Below are positions 47,380 through 58,470 of a DNA stretch of 64,000 nt, piece by piece. The notes below the pieces were generated by a model. The model did not search any database and was not told where the DNA came from. It saw nothing but the letters and a program-made list of their open reading frames with translations. Each line of letters begins with the position of its first letter. Within the stretch, counting starts at the first letter, position 1. A program made the translations under genes and the position numbers. This stretch comes from Ochotona curzoniae (lineage: Eukaryota; Chordata; Mammalia; Lagomorpha; Ochotonidae), in contig NW_024466412.1 in assembly GCF_017591425.1 (NCBI RefSeq), positions 1 through 64,000 of the forward strand. Direction: 5' to 3'.

Positions 47380-47625
47380 AATTCACTCCCCTAGCATCTG
47401 CGAGAGCTTTAGCTTTTCCAATCTGAAGCCAGGAGCCAGGATCCTCTTTTGGGTTTGTCATGTGGGTGCAGGGTCATGGCATTAAGCCATCCTCTATTGC
47501 TTTCACAGGGAATAAGCAGGGAGCTGGATGGGAAGCAAGGCTGCCAGGACTAGAATCAGCACCCCTTTTGGAACCTGGAGTGTGCAATGCAAGAACTTTA
47601 GCTGCTAAGCTATTGCTCCAGGCCC
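47380..47625 (-). mobile_element. CSINE, tail truncated, antisense, within L1
   Basis: ATTCACTCCCCTAGCATCTGCGAG through TGCTAAGCTATTGCTCCAGGCCC; nested in the antisense L1. Confidence 0.9.
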
Positions 47626-48620
47626 AGTTTCCACCAATTGAGATGTGTCTCATGTAGGCAAAAGATAGATGGAGGTTTAAAATTCATTCGACAAATATAT
47701 GATTTTTGATTGATGAGTTTAACTCATTTACATTCAGTGTTAATATAGAGAGGTAGTAACCTGTTCTTATTTCAGTAATGGTTTGGTCATTGTTTGGCTT
47801 AATCTTCTGCTGTCATTTAATTTTGATGCTGTCATTTTATTGTCAAGAGAACATCCTTAAGTATCATTTTTAGGGCAGCTCTGGAAGAGGTGAATTCTGA
47901 GATTTCCTTTACTGAGGAAGAATCTTATTTCATTTTTGAAGACAAAGGAAAGCTTCGTTGGGTACATTATTCCTGGCTAACAAGTTATTCTATTTAGAAT
48001 CTGGAGTATCTCACTCAATTCTCTTCTGGCCTGTAGAGTTTCCCGTGAGAGGCTGGCTGTGAGTCTGATTGCCATTACTCTATATGTCAATTGATCTTTT
48101 TATTAAGCACATTTAAGGGTCTGTTGCTTATTTTTGATTGAAGGCAGCTTGTTTCATGGTGAAGATCACTTTTGGTCAACTCTGTTGGGAGTTTGTTGCT
48201 CTTCCTGTATTCTATTTTGCAATTCTTTCTCCATATTAAGGAAGTTTTCATTTGTTATTTCATTGAATTCATTTTTAAACCCAGGCTCTCCTTCTGGAAT
48301 TCCCATAAATCTTATATTTGATCTTTGAATAGTGTCTCTTAATTTTTCAATACTTTTTTTCAGCTTGACAAAGTTCTGCTTCTAAGTTTTTTATTGTTTC
48401 TCCATTTTGGCAAGAAATATCTACAAATTATGAGATTCTTTCTTTTACCTCATTCTGTATTGAGCTCACCCACCAAATTATTAATTTGCTCTATTTAGTC
48501 CTTCATTTCCAATAATTCAGCTTGATCTTGTTTCAGTGCTACTATTTCTTGTGAGATATATTTCTATATTTCTTGTGTGAGCTTCTGTTGTTGATAAGAA
48601 GCTTTATAACAGATTTTTAA
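47626..48620 (-). mobile_element. L1 5' half, antisense (ORF2 start and upstream)
   Basis: 47690-47830 corresponds to the ORF2 N-terminal DNA seen at 350-480 (GATTGATGAGTTTAACTCATTTACATTCAG). 47960-48600 has antisense L1 phrases (CTCTTCTGGCCTGTAGAGTTTCCCGTGAGAGGCTGG and AACCCAGGCTCTCCTTCTGGAATTCC). Frame-broken. Confidence 0.75.
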
Positions 48621-49690
48621 AAATTTTTATCCCCCCTTTCCTCAATGTATCCATAAGTTAAGGCTAAGTCTGGCAATGTTTTTTTTTTTTTTTTTCTTTT
48701 TTGAGCGGAGGCATTAGTAACATTGATTGTGCAGCTATCTCCTCTTTTGATCTTAGTCATTGTACTTCTGATTAGCAAATTCTTCCCCTTGGGGTAGGTT
48801 TCTATTCTGTGTCTCTCACTGCTTACAATGGGTACCCAATCATTTATACTCAGTTGTGCCACTCCCTCCATTGAGTTTCAGACCTGGCTCTTGTTCTAGT
48901 TTTCCACCACAGTCTCCATATCACCAGCTTCTAGCCTACCACCTTCTGCCTCATGAAATCCTACGCTGTGGCTACACTGTTGCCTGTACAGCCTTTCTCC
49001 CATTTCCTGTCAAAGCAGTTCCCAGTATGAGGGAGTCTCCAGATGTGTTTAGATATCTGGGTTGTTGATGGTGCTGAGCTTGTTGTAACCTGCTGTCCAT
49101 TAGGTTTGAGGGCCACTCAGAAATATTTTGGGTTCAGCACATAAGATATTACATCTGCACTGCTTTCCTTGTGGAACCTGTAAACTGTGTAAAGCCATAA
49201 GTGAGGTTGTTGCAAACTTAGCTCATGTGCAGCTCACTTCTATCCCTCCACTCCCACAGCCTTTGCTGTACTATATAAATCGGTGCCTAATGTGGAATAG
49301 GTGTAGTTACAGATTTGCTGGCCATTATGTCCTGGAACCACCTGGGCCTATTTTGCATGAAACCTGTAAAGTGCAAGTTGGTACTCTTTTTTCCTGTAGG
49401 CTCACTGTAATATGCCTACCTAAAAATAAGATTACTCCCATTGCTGTTGTCCTTCCAGTCTCATAGCCTTTTTCTAACTACACAAAATGGCATCTGATAT
49501 GGCACTAGTAGGCATCTAGCCTGTGAAATCCACCCTGCTGCTTTATCATTTTCTTGCTGCTCCATCTCTGCTCCAATGTTGAGCCAAATGAATTAACAGA
49601 AGGGTCAGTTCTTTGCCTGGGTTCACCTGATCTGTGGGTGCACTCCCCTTCCATCCTGGTTGCTGATGGAGCAATTACAGTTCCATAAGC
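48621..49690 (-). repeat. GC-rich L1-associated module, antisense copy
   Basis: Lies directly upstream, in minus order, of the L1 5' half, as expected for a 5' UTR. It carries the same kind of broken GC-rich phrases as 480-2420. This is the best positional evidence that the module is the L1 5' region. A T-rich run sits at 48680-48700. Confidence 0.5.
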
Positions 49691-49729
49691 CCCGACCTAT
49701 TTAGAACCCAATCAGCATCATACTGAATG

Positions 49730-50270
49730 AGAAAAAATGGAAGCAACTGAATATCCACTTACCGTACGACCTAACACTCCCACTCCTGGTAACATACCCA
49801 TAAGAACTGGTATACACACACACAAGAAAGCAACAGGCACTGCTATAGTCATTGCAGCAAATCAACAATTGTAAAAACATGCACATAGCATAGATGTCCA
49901 GTAAAGGAAGACTAGATAAAGAAACTACGGTGCATCTATTCTCTGGAATACCACTCAGCTATTAAATGGAATGAAATTTTACCATTTGCAACCAAATGGT
50001 CCCAAATGGAGATCATTATGCTAAATGAAATGAACCAATCTCAGAAAGACAAATATCCTATGTGTGAACTAATAAAAGATGACATCCATAGAAAATATTT
50101 TTAAAAAGAGTATATAAGCAAACACATGTAATCTCAAAATTGAAGGAAGTAATGCAGCCCAGAATACCAGGAATCAAAGAAAATCAACAGAATGTTTTTA
50201 TACTACAGAATGAAAGTTGATCCCCGCAAAAAATACCTAGACAACAAAATATTACAGTTTCTCCCATTGC
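49730..50270 (+). mobile_element. Old L1 ORF2 C-terminus and 3' UTR, sense
   Basis: AACTGAATATCCACTTACCGTACGACC, CATTGCAGCAAATCAACAATTG, GTGCATCTATTCTCTGGAATACCACTCAGCTATTAAATGGAATG and ATTATGCTAAATGAAATGAACC match the ORF2 C-terminal end, diverged and broken. Confidence 0.85.
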
Positions 50271-50459
50271 TTGTATCAACAGTGTCTTGATTCATGTGAA
50301 GAGCAGAAATTTGAGTCATTTATTTTTCATCTCTAATTGTAATTGATTATTGCTAATATGAATAAAAGACTGTTTCACTCAACTATTTTTTAATTGCCAT
50401 TTCTTGATTCTATTTATAGTTTGTAATTTCAATTCAATTTTTATTGGATTTTATCACTT

Positions 50460-50790
50460 TTTTAAAGATTTATTTATTTATTTTTATTACAAAGTGAGAC
50501 ATACAGAGAGGAGGAGAGACAGAGAGGAAGATCTTCCGTCCAATGATTCACTCCCCAAGTGCCTGCAATGGCTGATACTGCGCCAATCTGGAGCTAGGAG
50601 CCAGAAACTTCCTCCAAGTATCCCATGCAAGTGCAGGTCCCGAGGCTTGGGCCATTTTTGACTGCTTTACCAAGCCACATGTTAGGAGCTGGATGGGCAG
50701 TGGGGCTGCCGGGATAAAACCAGCGCCCATATGGGATTCCGGCGCATTCAAGGGGAGGACTTTAGCTGCTAGGCCACGCAGCCAGGCCCG
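50460..50790 (-). mobile_element. CSINE, full length, antisense, with target-site duplication
   Basis: TTTAAAGATTTATTTATTTATTTTTATTAC tail to a GCTAGGCCACGCAGCCAGGCCCG head. The 14-bp duplication GGATTTTATCACTT lies at 50446-50459 and 50791-50804. Confidence 0.97.
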
Positions 50791-50804
50791 GGATTTTATC
50801 ACTT

Positions 50805-51270
50805 CTTGTTTCCTGTTCATTTTTTCTGTTTTTATTAAGTCCTTGGTATGCATTAGATCATTTATTTAAGATATTTTGATTGCTTTTAAGCACCTGATGT
50901 TATGAATGCCCCTTTTAACGTGGTTTTGCTACATTTTATAGCTATTAACCTTTTTGTTTTTCTTCTCATTTCTTCAAAAACATTTTTTTATCTTACTAAT
51001 TTCTTTAGTGTCACATAGTTCATAAAGTAGCATCGTTTTCTTCAAGAAGGTTTTTTACTTTCTTTTTTTATTTCTTCAGAGACATATATCATTCTGTATC
51101 ATGTTATTAACTTAATGTTGCCATAATCACCCTATTTTTTTAAAGAGTTGTTGATTTTGTTCTTTGACTGTTTATTTAAGAGAATGTATAGTAAGTGTGT
51201 AATAGATACTATCATATCCACATGTGGAGATGCAATGTAGTATACATCACTATTTCCAAATCAATGGTGG
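50805..51270 (-). mobile_element. Probable old L1 ORF2 fragment, antisense
   Basis: T-rich DNA with antisense ORF2-like phrases (TTTCTTTTTTTATTTCTTCAGAGACATATATCATTCTG). Weak; could be other AT-rich DNA. Confidence 0.35.
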
Positions 51271-51495
51271 ACTCCCCATGAAACTATTATATGTATCTTA
51301 AAAACAGGAGGCTGCCTGTCTGCCATTGTCCATACCTAAAATCTCAGGATACAATTATGTAGAAAAAGGTTGGACTTATGACTACTCATGAAGGACACTA
51401 CATAGTAATAATACAGCGGATATCAATGGGAAATAGGAATCTTGGGGAGGGGAGGAAATTCAAGAGCCTATGGAACTGCATCATAAAGCAATACT
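51271..51495 (+). mobile_element. L1 3' UTR remnant, sense
   Basis: GGGAAATAGGAATCTTGGGGAGGGGAGG...CCTATGGAACTGCATCATAAAGCAATA is the same 3' terminal phrase as 6320-6380 and 14010-14070. Confidence 0.7.
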
Positions 51496-52192
51496 AATTA
51501 TATCTAATCATTATGATTGTAAATCAGTTTTAATGTCATGACTAAATTTTTTAATGTCAAAAATATGATGCTATTACTAATTAGCATGTGATAAATCACA
51601 AGTCTGATATCACAAATCAAGTCTTGTGATATCATCAATAACTGTTTTGTTATAAAACTGATATTGTAATTTCATGATTGGTTTTCAACTCAGAATCTCA
51701 CCAATTTGCCATCATAATTAATTTTGATGTCATAACCCAAGTTATAATTGAATAATAGACATATGAAGAATTTTAATGTCATAAGCAATTGATATATCAT
51801 TTACCATCATTCTAGTTTCAGATTTTTGTCATCATGATATCAAAGTTCATTTAATGTCAAAACCACCATTTCAATGTCATAATGAATGTTGAGTTTACAG
51901 AACATTATTTTAATCCAAAAAAGCCTCATTGTGGTATCATAATAAAATGGTACATGATGGACCACATTGCTGATATCAGAATCGTACTATTTTTGCCATC
52001 ATTATCAGTATGGTGACATAAATATACTACTGTGCCATTAAAATCAGTTTGTGATGTCATGAACCAGCCATTGTCATGCTAAACAAAATTGTGATATCAT
52101 ATGAGACAACCATTGTGCTATCACAATAAATTTTGATGCCAAAAATCACCATTTTATTCTAATGACACATTTTCATATCATGTGCAATTCAT
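51496..52192 (-). repeat. Degenerate tandem array, right array (inverted relative to left)
   Basis: Units are the reverse complement of the left array: ATTTTGATGTCATAA, TGTGATATCAT, CCATTGTGCTATCACAATAA. Exact TGATGTCA occurs near 51729 and 52049. A 263-bp LTR interrupts it at 52199. Confidence 0.7.
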
Positions 52193-52198
52193 GTGTGG

Positions 52199-52461
52199 TG
52201 TTGTAAGCAGCAGAGCCAGTAACATGAACAGGGAGAGGGTCTGGCAATGAAACACTGACAGGAGACCAGTGATGGTAGAAGACTCTGCAGTCTTTCTGTA
52301 TTGCTCGTTCTTCTCTCCTTATATACTCATCCCTCAAGTCCTAATTTAGTCAGGAAATTGAAAAGAGATGAATCCAATTAGTCTAAGTGTTTTTAGCCAC
52401 AAGCCCAGTTCCTGTTCCTGCCCAGGCCAAAGAGTGCTTATCAAGTCCTTAACCCACAACA
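52199..52461 (-). mobile_element. Solo LTR, ERVK-like, 263 bp
   Basis: The element begins TGTTGT and ends ACAACA, perfect 6-bp terminal inversions with the canonical TG...CA. It is flanked by GTGTGG (52193-52198) and ATGTGG (52462-52467), a 6-bp target duplication with one change, as made by class II endogenous retroviruses. On the minus strand a TATA box (GAGTATATAAGGAG) lies about 55% along, followed by an R/U5-like CT-rich end. No internal viral genes adjoin it, so it is a recombined solo LTR. Confidence 0.75.
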
Positions 52462-52530
52462 ATGTGGTGTGATTCTGATGTCATAAGCCTACCATTGAGA
52501 TCTCATTAATTTCATCTATCTCATCAAATA
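52462..52530 (-). repeat. Right array, continuation
   Basis: GTGGTGTGATTCTGATGTCATAAGCCTACCATTGAGAT resumes directly after the LTR, showing insertion into a pre-existing array. Confidence 0.6.
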
Positions 52531-52539
52531 TTATATATA

Positions 52540-52796
52540 TATATATAAAACATTTATATATATTTTAAATTTTACAATATGACTCCATAACCTCTGCGAT
52601 TTCCCTTACCTGCTCTTCAATTTCCACAATTTCCCTTTATATGATTACAATAGTATGGTCCTTCCTAAGCAGGCAAAAGTTGATCATTCTGCTATTTAAG
52701 TGTATCCTGACATCGCAGGTACAGACAGGGTAGACAATCTGTCTTTTTTTGTCAAGCTAAATATGTAATAAAGAGATCCAGTAATAGTTTTAGTTG
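52540..52796 (-). mobile_element. L1 3' UTR fragment, antisense
   Basis: TTTAAATTTTACAATATGACTCC, GATTACAATAGTATGGTCCTTCC and CATTCTGCTATTTAAGTGTATCCTGACATCGCAGG match 20040-20235 and 46690-46900. Confidence 0.7.
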
Positions 52797-53125
52797 AAAA
52801 CACAGATTTAAGAACAAAGAGGCAGAAAATATAACATCCATTGTTTTACTCCCCAAATGTTCAAGATCTTTCATTCTAATGTTTCACTCCCTTAGTGACT
52901 GAAACAGCTAGGGCTGAGGTGATTCAAAGATGGGAGCCAGAAGCTTCTTCTGTGTCTCCCACATGCATGAGGGTTCCCAAGACTCTGGGCCATTGTCTGC
53001 TGCTTTCCCAGGACACAAGCAGCAAGCTAGAAAGGAAGTAGAGCAGCTGGGGCATGAAACAGGGCCCATATGGGATCCCGGCTCATGCAAGGCAAGGATT
53101 AGCCACTAGGCTTCCACACCGGCCC
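52797..53125 (-). mobile_element. CSINE, full length, antisense
   Basis: AACACAGATTTAAGAACAAAGAGGC tail side to AGCCACTAGGCTTCCACACCGGCCC; includes GGGCCCATATGGGATCCCGG. An extra copy of the TTTCATTCTAATGTTTCACTCC phrase suggests a small internal duplication. Confidence 0.9.
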
Positions 53126-53395
53126 TACTATCCCTTTTTTAAAAATATTTATTTTGCTTATTTGAAAGGCATATTTAGGAGCTATGCTAAAGTAACAATA
53201 TAAGCAAATTCGGGGGGGGTGGGTGGGGTCATGGAATATCATGGGGCCTATGTAACTATCATAGAATGATGATAATAATTGAAAAAGAAATTAAAATAAA
53301 ATGTCTATATCTGCATTTATATATCTATTTATATATATATAGAGAAATATGAGCATATATATAAAGACAGAGCAAGAGAGAGAGATATTTATATA
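53126..53395. repeat. L1 3' remnant and (TA)-rich simple repeat
   Basis: 53205-53300 has the L1 3' terminal phrase (GGGGGGGTGGGTGGGG..CATGGGGCCTATGTAACTATCATA). 53310-53400 is TATATA/AGAGAG-rich. Confidence 0.6.
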
Positions 53396-53690
53396 TATAT
53401 AAATATAGAAAGGCATACTGAGAGTATCTTCCATCCTCTGACACAATACCCAAAAGTCTATAATGGATTGGAAATGGCCAGGCTCAAGCCAGGTCCAGGA
53501 GCATTATCTCAGTGTCCAGCATTGATGCAGAGACCCAAGCACTTGTGCTGTCTTCTGCTGCTTTCTCAGCTGCATTAGCAAAATGCTCAATCAAAAGTGG
53601 CACCGAAGCAATCCAAACCAGTGCCCATGTGGAAGCCCCAAATGCAAGTGATAGCTTCATTCACTACACCACAACTCCATCCTCATGACT
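53396..53690 (-). mobile_element. Old CSINE-type SINE, antisense
   Basis: AGAGTATCTTCCATCCTCTGACAC, CCAGTGCCCATGTGGAAGCCCCAAATGC and an ATTCACTACACCACAACTCCATCC end; an older subfamily like 22885-23203. Confidence 0.75.
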
Positions 53691-54229
53691 TGTATTATAG
53701 AATGGCTGGTGTTCTTTTTCCTGGCCATGTCCTGACTTATGACTGTAACTATAGCTCTCCACTTCGTCTTTCTTCATAACCTCACATTGTATGCCAAGTT
53801 AATCTAAGTTTTCCTACTCTAAATGGTAGTCTACAGGGATAATCTTTTCCAGTCTTGGCTCTGACCTCACAAATCTGGTGCCTATCTTGCTGAAAATGTC
53901 TGTAGGTACAGTTTAGCATCATGCTTATGTCTTCATCTAATGAAGTAATAAAAACGAGAGTGATTGGTTTGTGTACCAATTCATGTCATTAGATGATAAA
54001 TTAAGTAATACGTTTCTGTGAGATGACACTTGGTTATACTCCCAGGGAGAAGAGCCTCTCCCATCTGGCCAAGAAATATTTCTCATGGAAAGACCTGTCT
54101 GTTCTTCCTATCATTTGGTCCTCTGAGTTACTAACTTGAAATTGTTATTTTGGTTTTTTGGAATCAGTCCTTCATATACCAGCAGCTCCTTAGCAAGAAG
54201 AGAAAAAGTATCTTTATATCTGTAGATGA
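53691..54229. other. Unassigned
   Basis: No gene or repeat recognised. Confidence 0.4.
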
Positions 54230-55470
54230 TATATCCATGTATACTGCCATAATCGTTGTGAAATCATAACCAATTGGCAAGTGATAAATCACAATTTTGT
54301 TTGAAAATGTGCTATTTTGATATCATAATAAATTGCAAATTCATAAATCAATTATGACATCATCTATCACTGTGACATCATCAATTAAATCATAAATGAC
54401 TATTATTATGAGAATTTTTATTTCATAATCCATCAGTTTTTGGCAAACTACTGTGATGTCACAGTCACTTGTGATGTTATAAAGATTAATGGAAATATTA
54501 TAAACCAAATATTATTCACAGTAAACTGTAATATCATGAACACAATTGAAATATTAAGCCACCATTCCTATATCATAAACTTATAGTGATGTTACAATTT
54601 CTTCAAAAACATTTCTTCCAAACTGTCCCATCATGATATGATAATTTCATGTCATAATTTGTTCAAATAGCATAAAATTAGCATGGTGCCATTATAATCA
54701 ATTATGGTCAATTTCATACAATAAATAATAATTTTAATGTATTTAGACTTTAGTGATGTCATAATTTTTTGTGAAAACAATCATTCTGATATCAACATAC
54801 TACAGTGATGCCTTGATCAATTGTGATGTTGTAAACCTATCACTGTGCCTTCATAATCAACTGTAGTATGATAGACTATTGTGCCATAATAATGAGTTTT
54901 GATTTCATATGCTACTGTTGTGTTGCCATAAAACATTATCTTATAATGACTTCATTGTTTTTACTCACCATATTAATAGTATAAACATAATACTATGATA
55001 TGATAGTTGAGTAATCATATATTCCATGATGACCTTGTAAACATGATATTGTGATATCATATTCAATTATGAAGTTATAAATAACAATGGAATTTGGATA
55101 AAACAATTTGATTTCAAACTCAATTGATTTGTGACAAACCACACTTCTGATTTTACAAATCTTCCTCTGGGTGGAATATGGAATTGTGAAGTTAATTATT
55201 ATGCTGTGGAATTTCAAAGCTAGTACAGTATTTTTTTTTCTGATACCAGCATTAGATTTTCATGAAATCATATGAGGTCAAAATCACTTGTTTGATATTG
55301 ATGATCATTCTGATATAAACCTAAAAATCTAGTACCGTAGTCAATTGGGTAATATGAAAATTCATAGTGACACATAAAACACCCATTGCGATATTATAAT
55401 TTATTGTGAAGCAATGAAGTAAATGTGCCACCTTAATCAATTATGATATACTAAATCAACCATTGGGATG
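54230..55470 (-). repeat. Degenerate tandem array, right array, distal part
   Basis: Over 1.2 kb of inverted units: TTATGACATCATC, CTGTGATGTCACAGTCAC (54454), AGTGATGTCATAATTTTTTG (54751), GTGATGTTGTAAACC. Very diverged. Separated from 51496-52530 by L1, SINE and unassigned DNA. Confidence 0.65.
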
Positions 55471-55479
55471 TTCTAAAAT

Positions 55480-56140
55480 TATCCTGCAAGTAAACTCTGG
55501 CTGGACAGTTCTTTTCTTGCAACATTTAAGAATGTCATTGCATTTCTTTTGGTATCTCAGTTCTTTCTGACACAAAAACACCATCATTAAAATTATCCTC
55601 CTCATTTTACTCTAGAAGTTGAATTGTTAACATGTCTCATGTTAAATTTCTTTCACTTTATTACTAAGGAAACTTAAATTCTCAAATCATAAGATATTCT
55701 TTCCTCAGAGCTACAAAGTTTTAGCCATTGATTCTTCAAATAATTTAACCCAATACCATTTTTTCTCTCCTTCTGATCCAAAAAGATGTGAATTTTAGTC
55801 TTTCTTTCCTATTAACCCAGAACTTCTGCTCAGTTTTAAGAACCAGTTTGCTATTTCTTTCTGTGTTTGTGATTGTTTCCTATTTAAGTTCACTGTTCCC
55901 TGAGTTCCTCTATCACCTTTCAAGTTGAGCACTGAGAGCAACAAGTGCTTTTGATTGTTTGGGTTTATTTGATCTTGTTTAATTTTGTTTTCAATCAAAA
56001 GTACTCTGTGGTCTTCTTTCTGCCTTGCATTGCTGTGCTGAGACATCCTCATGTTCTAGCCATTTCAGGAAAGCAGGAACCTAGTTTTCAACATCATCCC
56101 AGCCACTTGATTGTACTTGCAAAACATCCAAACATCTGAG
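55480..56140 (-). mobile_element. Old HAL1/L1-type fragment, antisense
   Basis: Decayed antisense L1-like text (TTGATTCTTCAAATAATTTAACCC, CTCCTTCTGATCCAAAAAGATGTG) that recurs in similar order at 57440-57980, so it is a repeat; the subfamily is uncertain. Confidence 0.5.
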
Positions 56141-57439
56141 TCTTTTCATCACCGTTGTCTATGGAGTACCACTTCTCACAGGAACAGGATTCCCTAGCAC
56201 ATCTAGTATGGAATAAATGCTCTAAATGTATTTCAGGTTACTTTGAGGTCTTGAAAAATTTGCTACAGAATTACTACAATGACTCCTTTCCCTGCCTCCA
56301 CCTCCTCTGACAGTGTCTCAGTTACAACAGACTGGAAAGTACCAACAAGCTTTTTGGAATGATGTATCAACTCCATTTTCAAAACCTTTGCAATTACGTT
56401 ATGTTATACCTGGAATACACACAAACCAGTTTCCTAAGTGAATCATCACTTGGCTGAGCTCTCAGAGTCTGAAGTGTGTTGTGCAGGATCAGAAACACAT
56501 GTTCACAGGGCAGGATCAGCCCCAGGAATTCACATGCAGGTCCTTCTTCTGGCTGCACTCTGTCAGTTTCAGTGGGACCACTTGCTGCTTAATGCTTTGC
56601 TTTTCTGCTCCATGACCAGAAAGCTAGGTCTACAGGACTGGGTGAAGTTGACCTAGCTACTTTAAGAGGCAGGAAACAAAAGAACAATCTAGTGTGACCT
56701 ACACTTCTGCTGGTTATTCTGCACCAAGAAGGAAAAGAAGCATAAAATGTGCCCTATGTCATGTGCTTGTGTGAGGTCATCCCCAGCCCTTTGTTGTCCA
56801 GTCTTCAGTTTTCTAAAAAGAAAAAGTGTTCATATGGATGATTCCTCAGCTTCTGCAAGTTGGTAAGATTAGAAAAAAAAAAAAAAAGAAGAAGAAGAAG
56901 AAAGCACTGTGGTGAATGTGGGCATCGACACCCTCCACCTCCCATGTGATAACAAAGTGCTTTACCACTCAAGATACTTCACCAGCTGCTGTGTGCTATC
57001 CATTGTTTCTTATTCATCTGGATCATGTTATCTAGTTGTAGGGCTGCCTAGAGCTCTGTGGAAACCAAAATAAATCATTCAAAAACTGACTGTCTTCCCT
57101 TGAGTGAGGCTATATTCATTGAGAGGAAAAGCAAGGGCAAGTTGAGAGCACCAAATAGCAGATGCTGGAAAAATATAGAGTTGATGGTCGCCTGTCAAGA
57201 TCCAGAGTTTGTGAAGGCACAGAGCCAGGATACACTGGAGTGCTGATGAGACCTGAGAGGAAGTTGTTCCACCTGGTCCAGGACCAGCGACCCCTCACAC
57301 TATTGGCGAGCATCACTACCACTACACAGCAATAACATCCGGATGTGTGAAGCAACTTCTTTATCATCTATTGAGTTTTGATCTCAAAATTATGATATAT
57401 TTTAAATGCAGAAATGATTTCTTGTTGCACATATAAGTC
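56141..57439. other. Unassigned; includes a purine-rich (GAA)n tract
   Basis: No gene recognised. A-run plus GAAGAAGAAGAAG lies at 56873-56902. Short frames near 56438 and 57058 have no family match. Confidence 0.4.
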
Positions 57440-57980
57440 TCACTTGATAGTTCATTTATCATTAAGAAAGAAATGTGATTCCATTTCCTCTGTCCATTAT
57501 AGTTTTTGATAGGAAATCATTACCATTAAAATTGTTCTGATTGTTTTCTGGCTGTTTTCAAGATCTATTCAAGTGCTTTTCCTTAGCCCTTTTGTTGTGA
57601 TATGTTTAATTTTTATGAGTTTACCTTGCTTGACGTTGGTTTCAAGTTTTGAGTCCACAGGATGATATGTTCTTGGTAAACATAGAAACACTTTTAGTCA
57701 TGAATCCTTGGAAATATTTTTCACCAGCCTTTCCTCACTTTTGCTGGTTTTCCAAAGATGTGAAATTTCAATGTTTTGTTATATTTTTCCTTTGAATTCT
57801 GAGATTCTGTTCAACTGTAAAAACACATATTTTTTCCCTTTATTTTTAACTGGTCACTGTTTTCTATTCAAGTTCACTGGCTCTGTCCACATGAGGTTTT
57901 GTCTTGTTTTGCCTGTTTGTTTGTTTGTTTTGGTATCTGGTTTATACAGTGATTCAATTTCATTGCTCAATGTCTTAAAA
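57440..57980 (-). mobile_element. Old HAL1/L1-type fragment, antisense
   Basis: Shares order with 55480-56140 (TTTTTCACCAGCC..., TTTTCCAAAGATGTGAAATTTCAATG, GTTTTCTATTCAAGTTCACTGGCTC). The open frame at 57708-58103 runs from this repeat into the following SINE and is not a gene. Confidence 0.5.
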
Positions 57981-58303
57981 TATGTTTTTAAAGACTTAAT
58001 TTTTACTGTAAAAGCAAATTTAGAGAGAGTAGAGGAAATACAGAGAGAAGCCTTCTGTCTGCTGGTTCACTGCCCAAGTGGCCACAGAGCTGAACTGATT
58101 TGAACCAGCAGCCAGGAGCTACTTCTGCATCTCCCACATGGGTGTAGGATTCCAAGGCCTTTGAGACAATCTTGAATTCTTTCTCGGGCTACAAGCAGGG
58201 AGCTGGGAGGGAAGTAGAACAGCCTGGATATAACCTAGGGCACATATGCCATCCCAGCACATGGAAGTCAAGGACTTTAGCCACTAGGCTGTTGTGCTGG
58301 ACC
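57981..58303 (-). mobile_element. CSINE, antisense
   Basis: TTTTTAAAGACTTAATTTTTACTG tail side to AGCCACTAGGCTGTTGTGCTGGACC; old copy. Confidence 0.9.
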
Positions 58304-58470
58304 GCTGCTTAGTCTTCTTATTTTCCTGTTTTACTGAGACTTCCAAGCTTTCTAGCCATTTTATGAGAGCGTGCACTCACATCTTCAGCACCTTTACAAT
58401 CACTTGATTAAATGTGTTGAATACTCCAACATCTAGGTTTTCTCCTCTCCAGGGTCTATGAAATATCATT
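58304..58470 (-). mobile_element. HAL1/L1-type fragment, continuation after the SINE
   Basis: TTTTCCTGTTTTACTGAGACTTCC, CTAGCCATTTTATGAGAGCG and CAACATCTAGGTTTTCTCC correspond to 56030-56170 of the related copy, so the SINE at 57981 split it. Confidence 0.5.

Noticed and set aside
57708..58103. 131-codon plus-strand frame as a membrane protein
   Set aside because: Its hydrophobic composition comes from T-rich antisense L1-type sequence, and it runs into a SINE.
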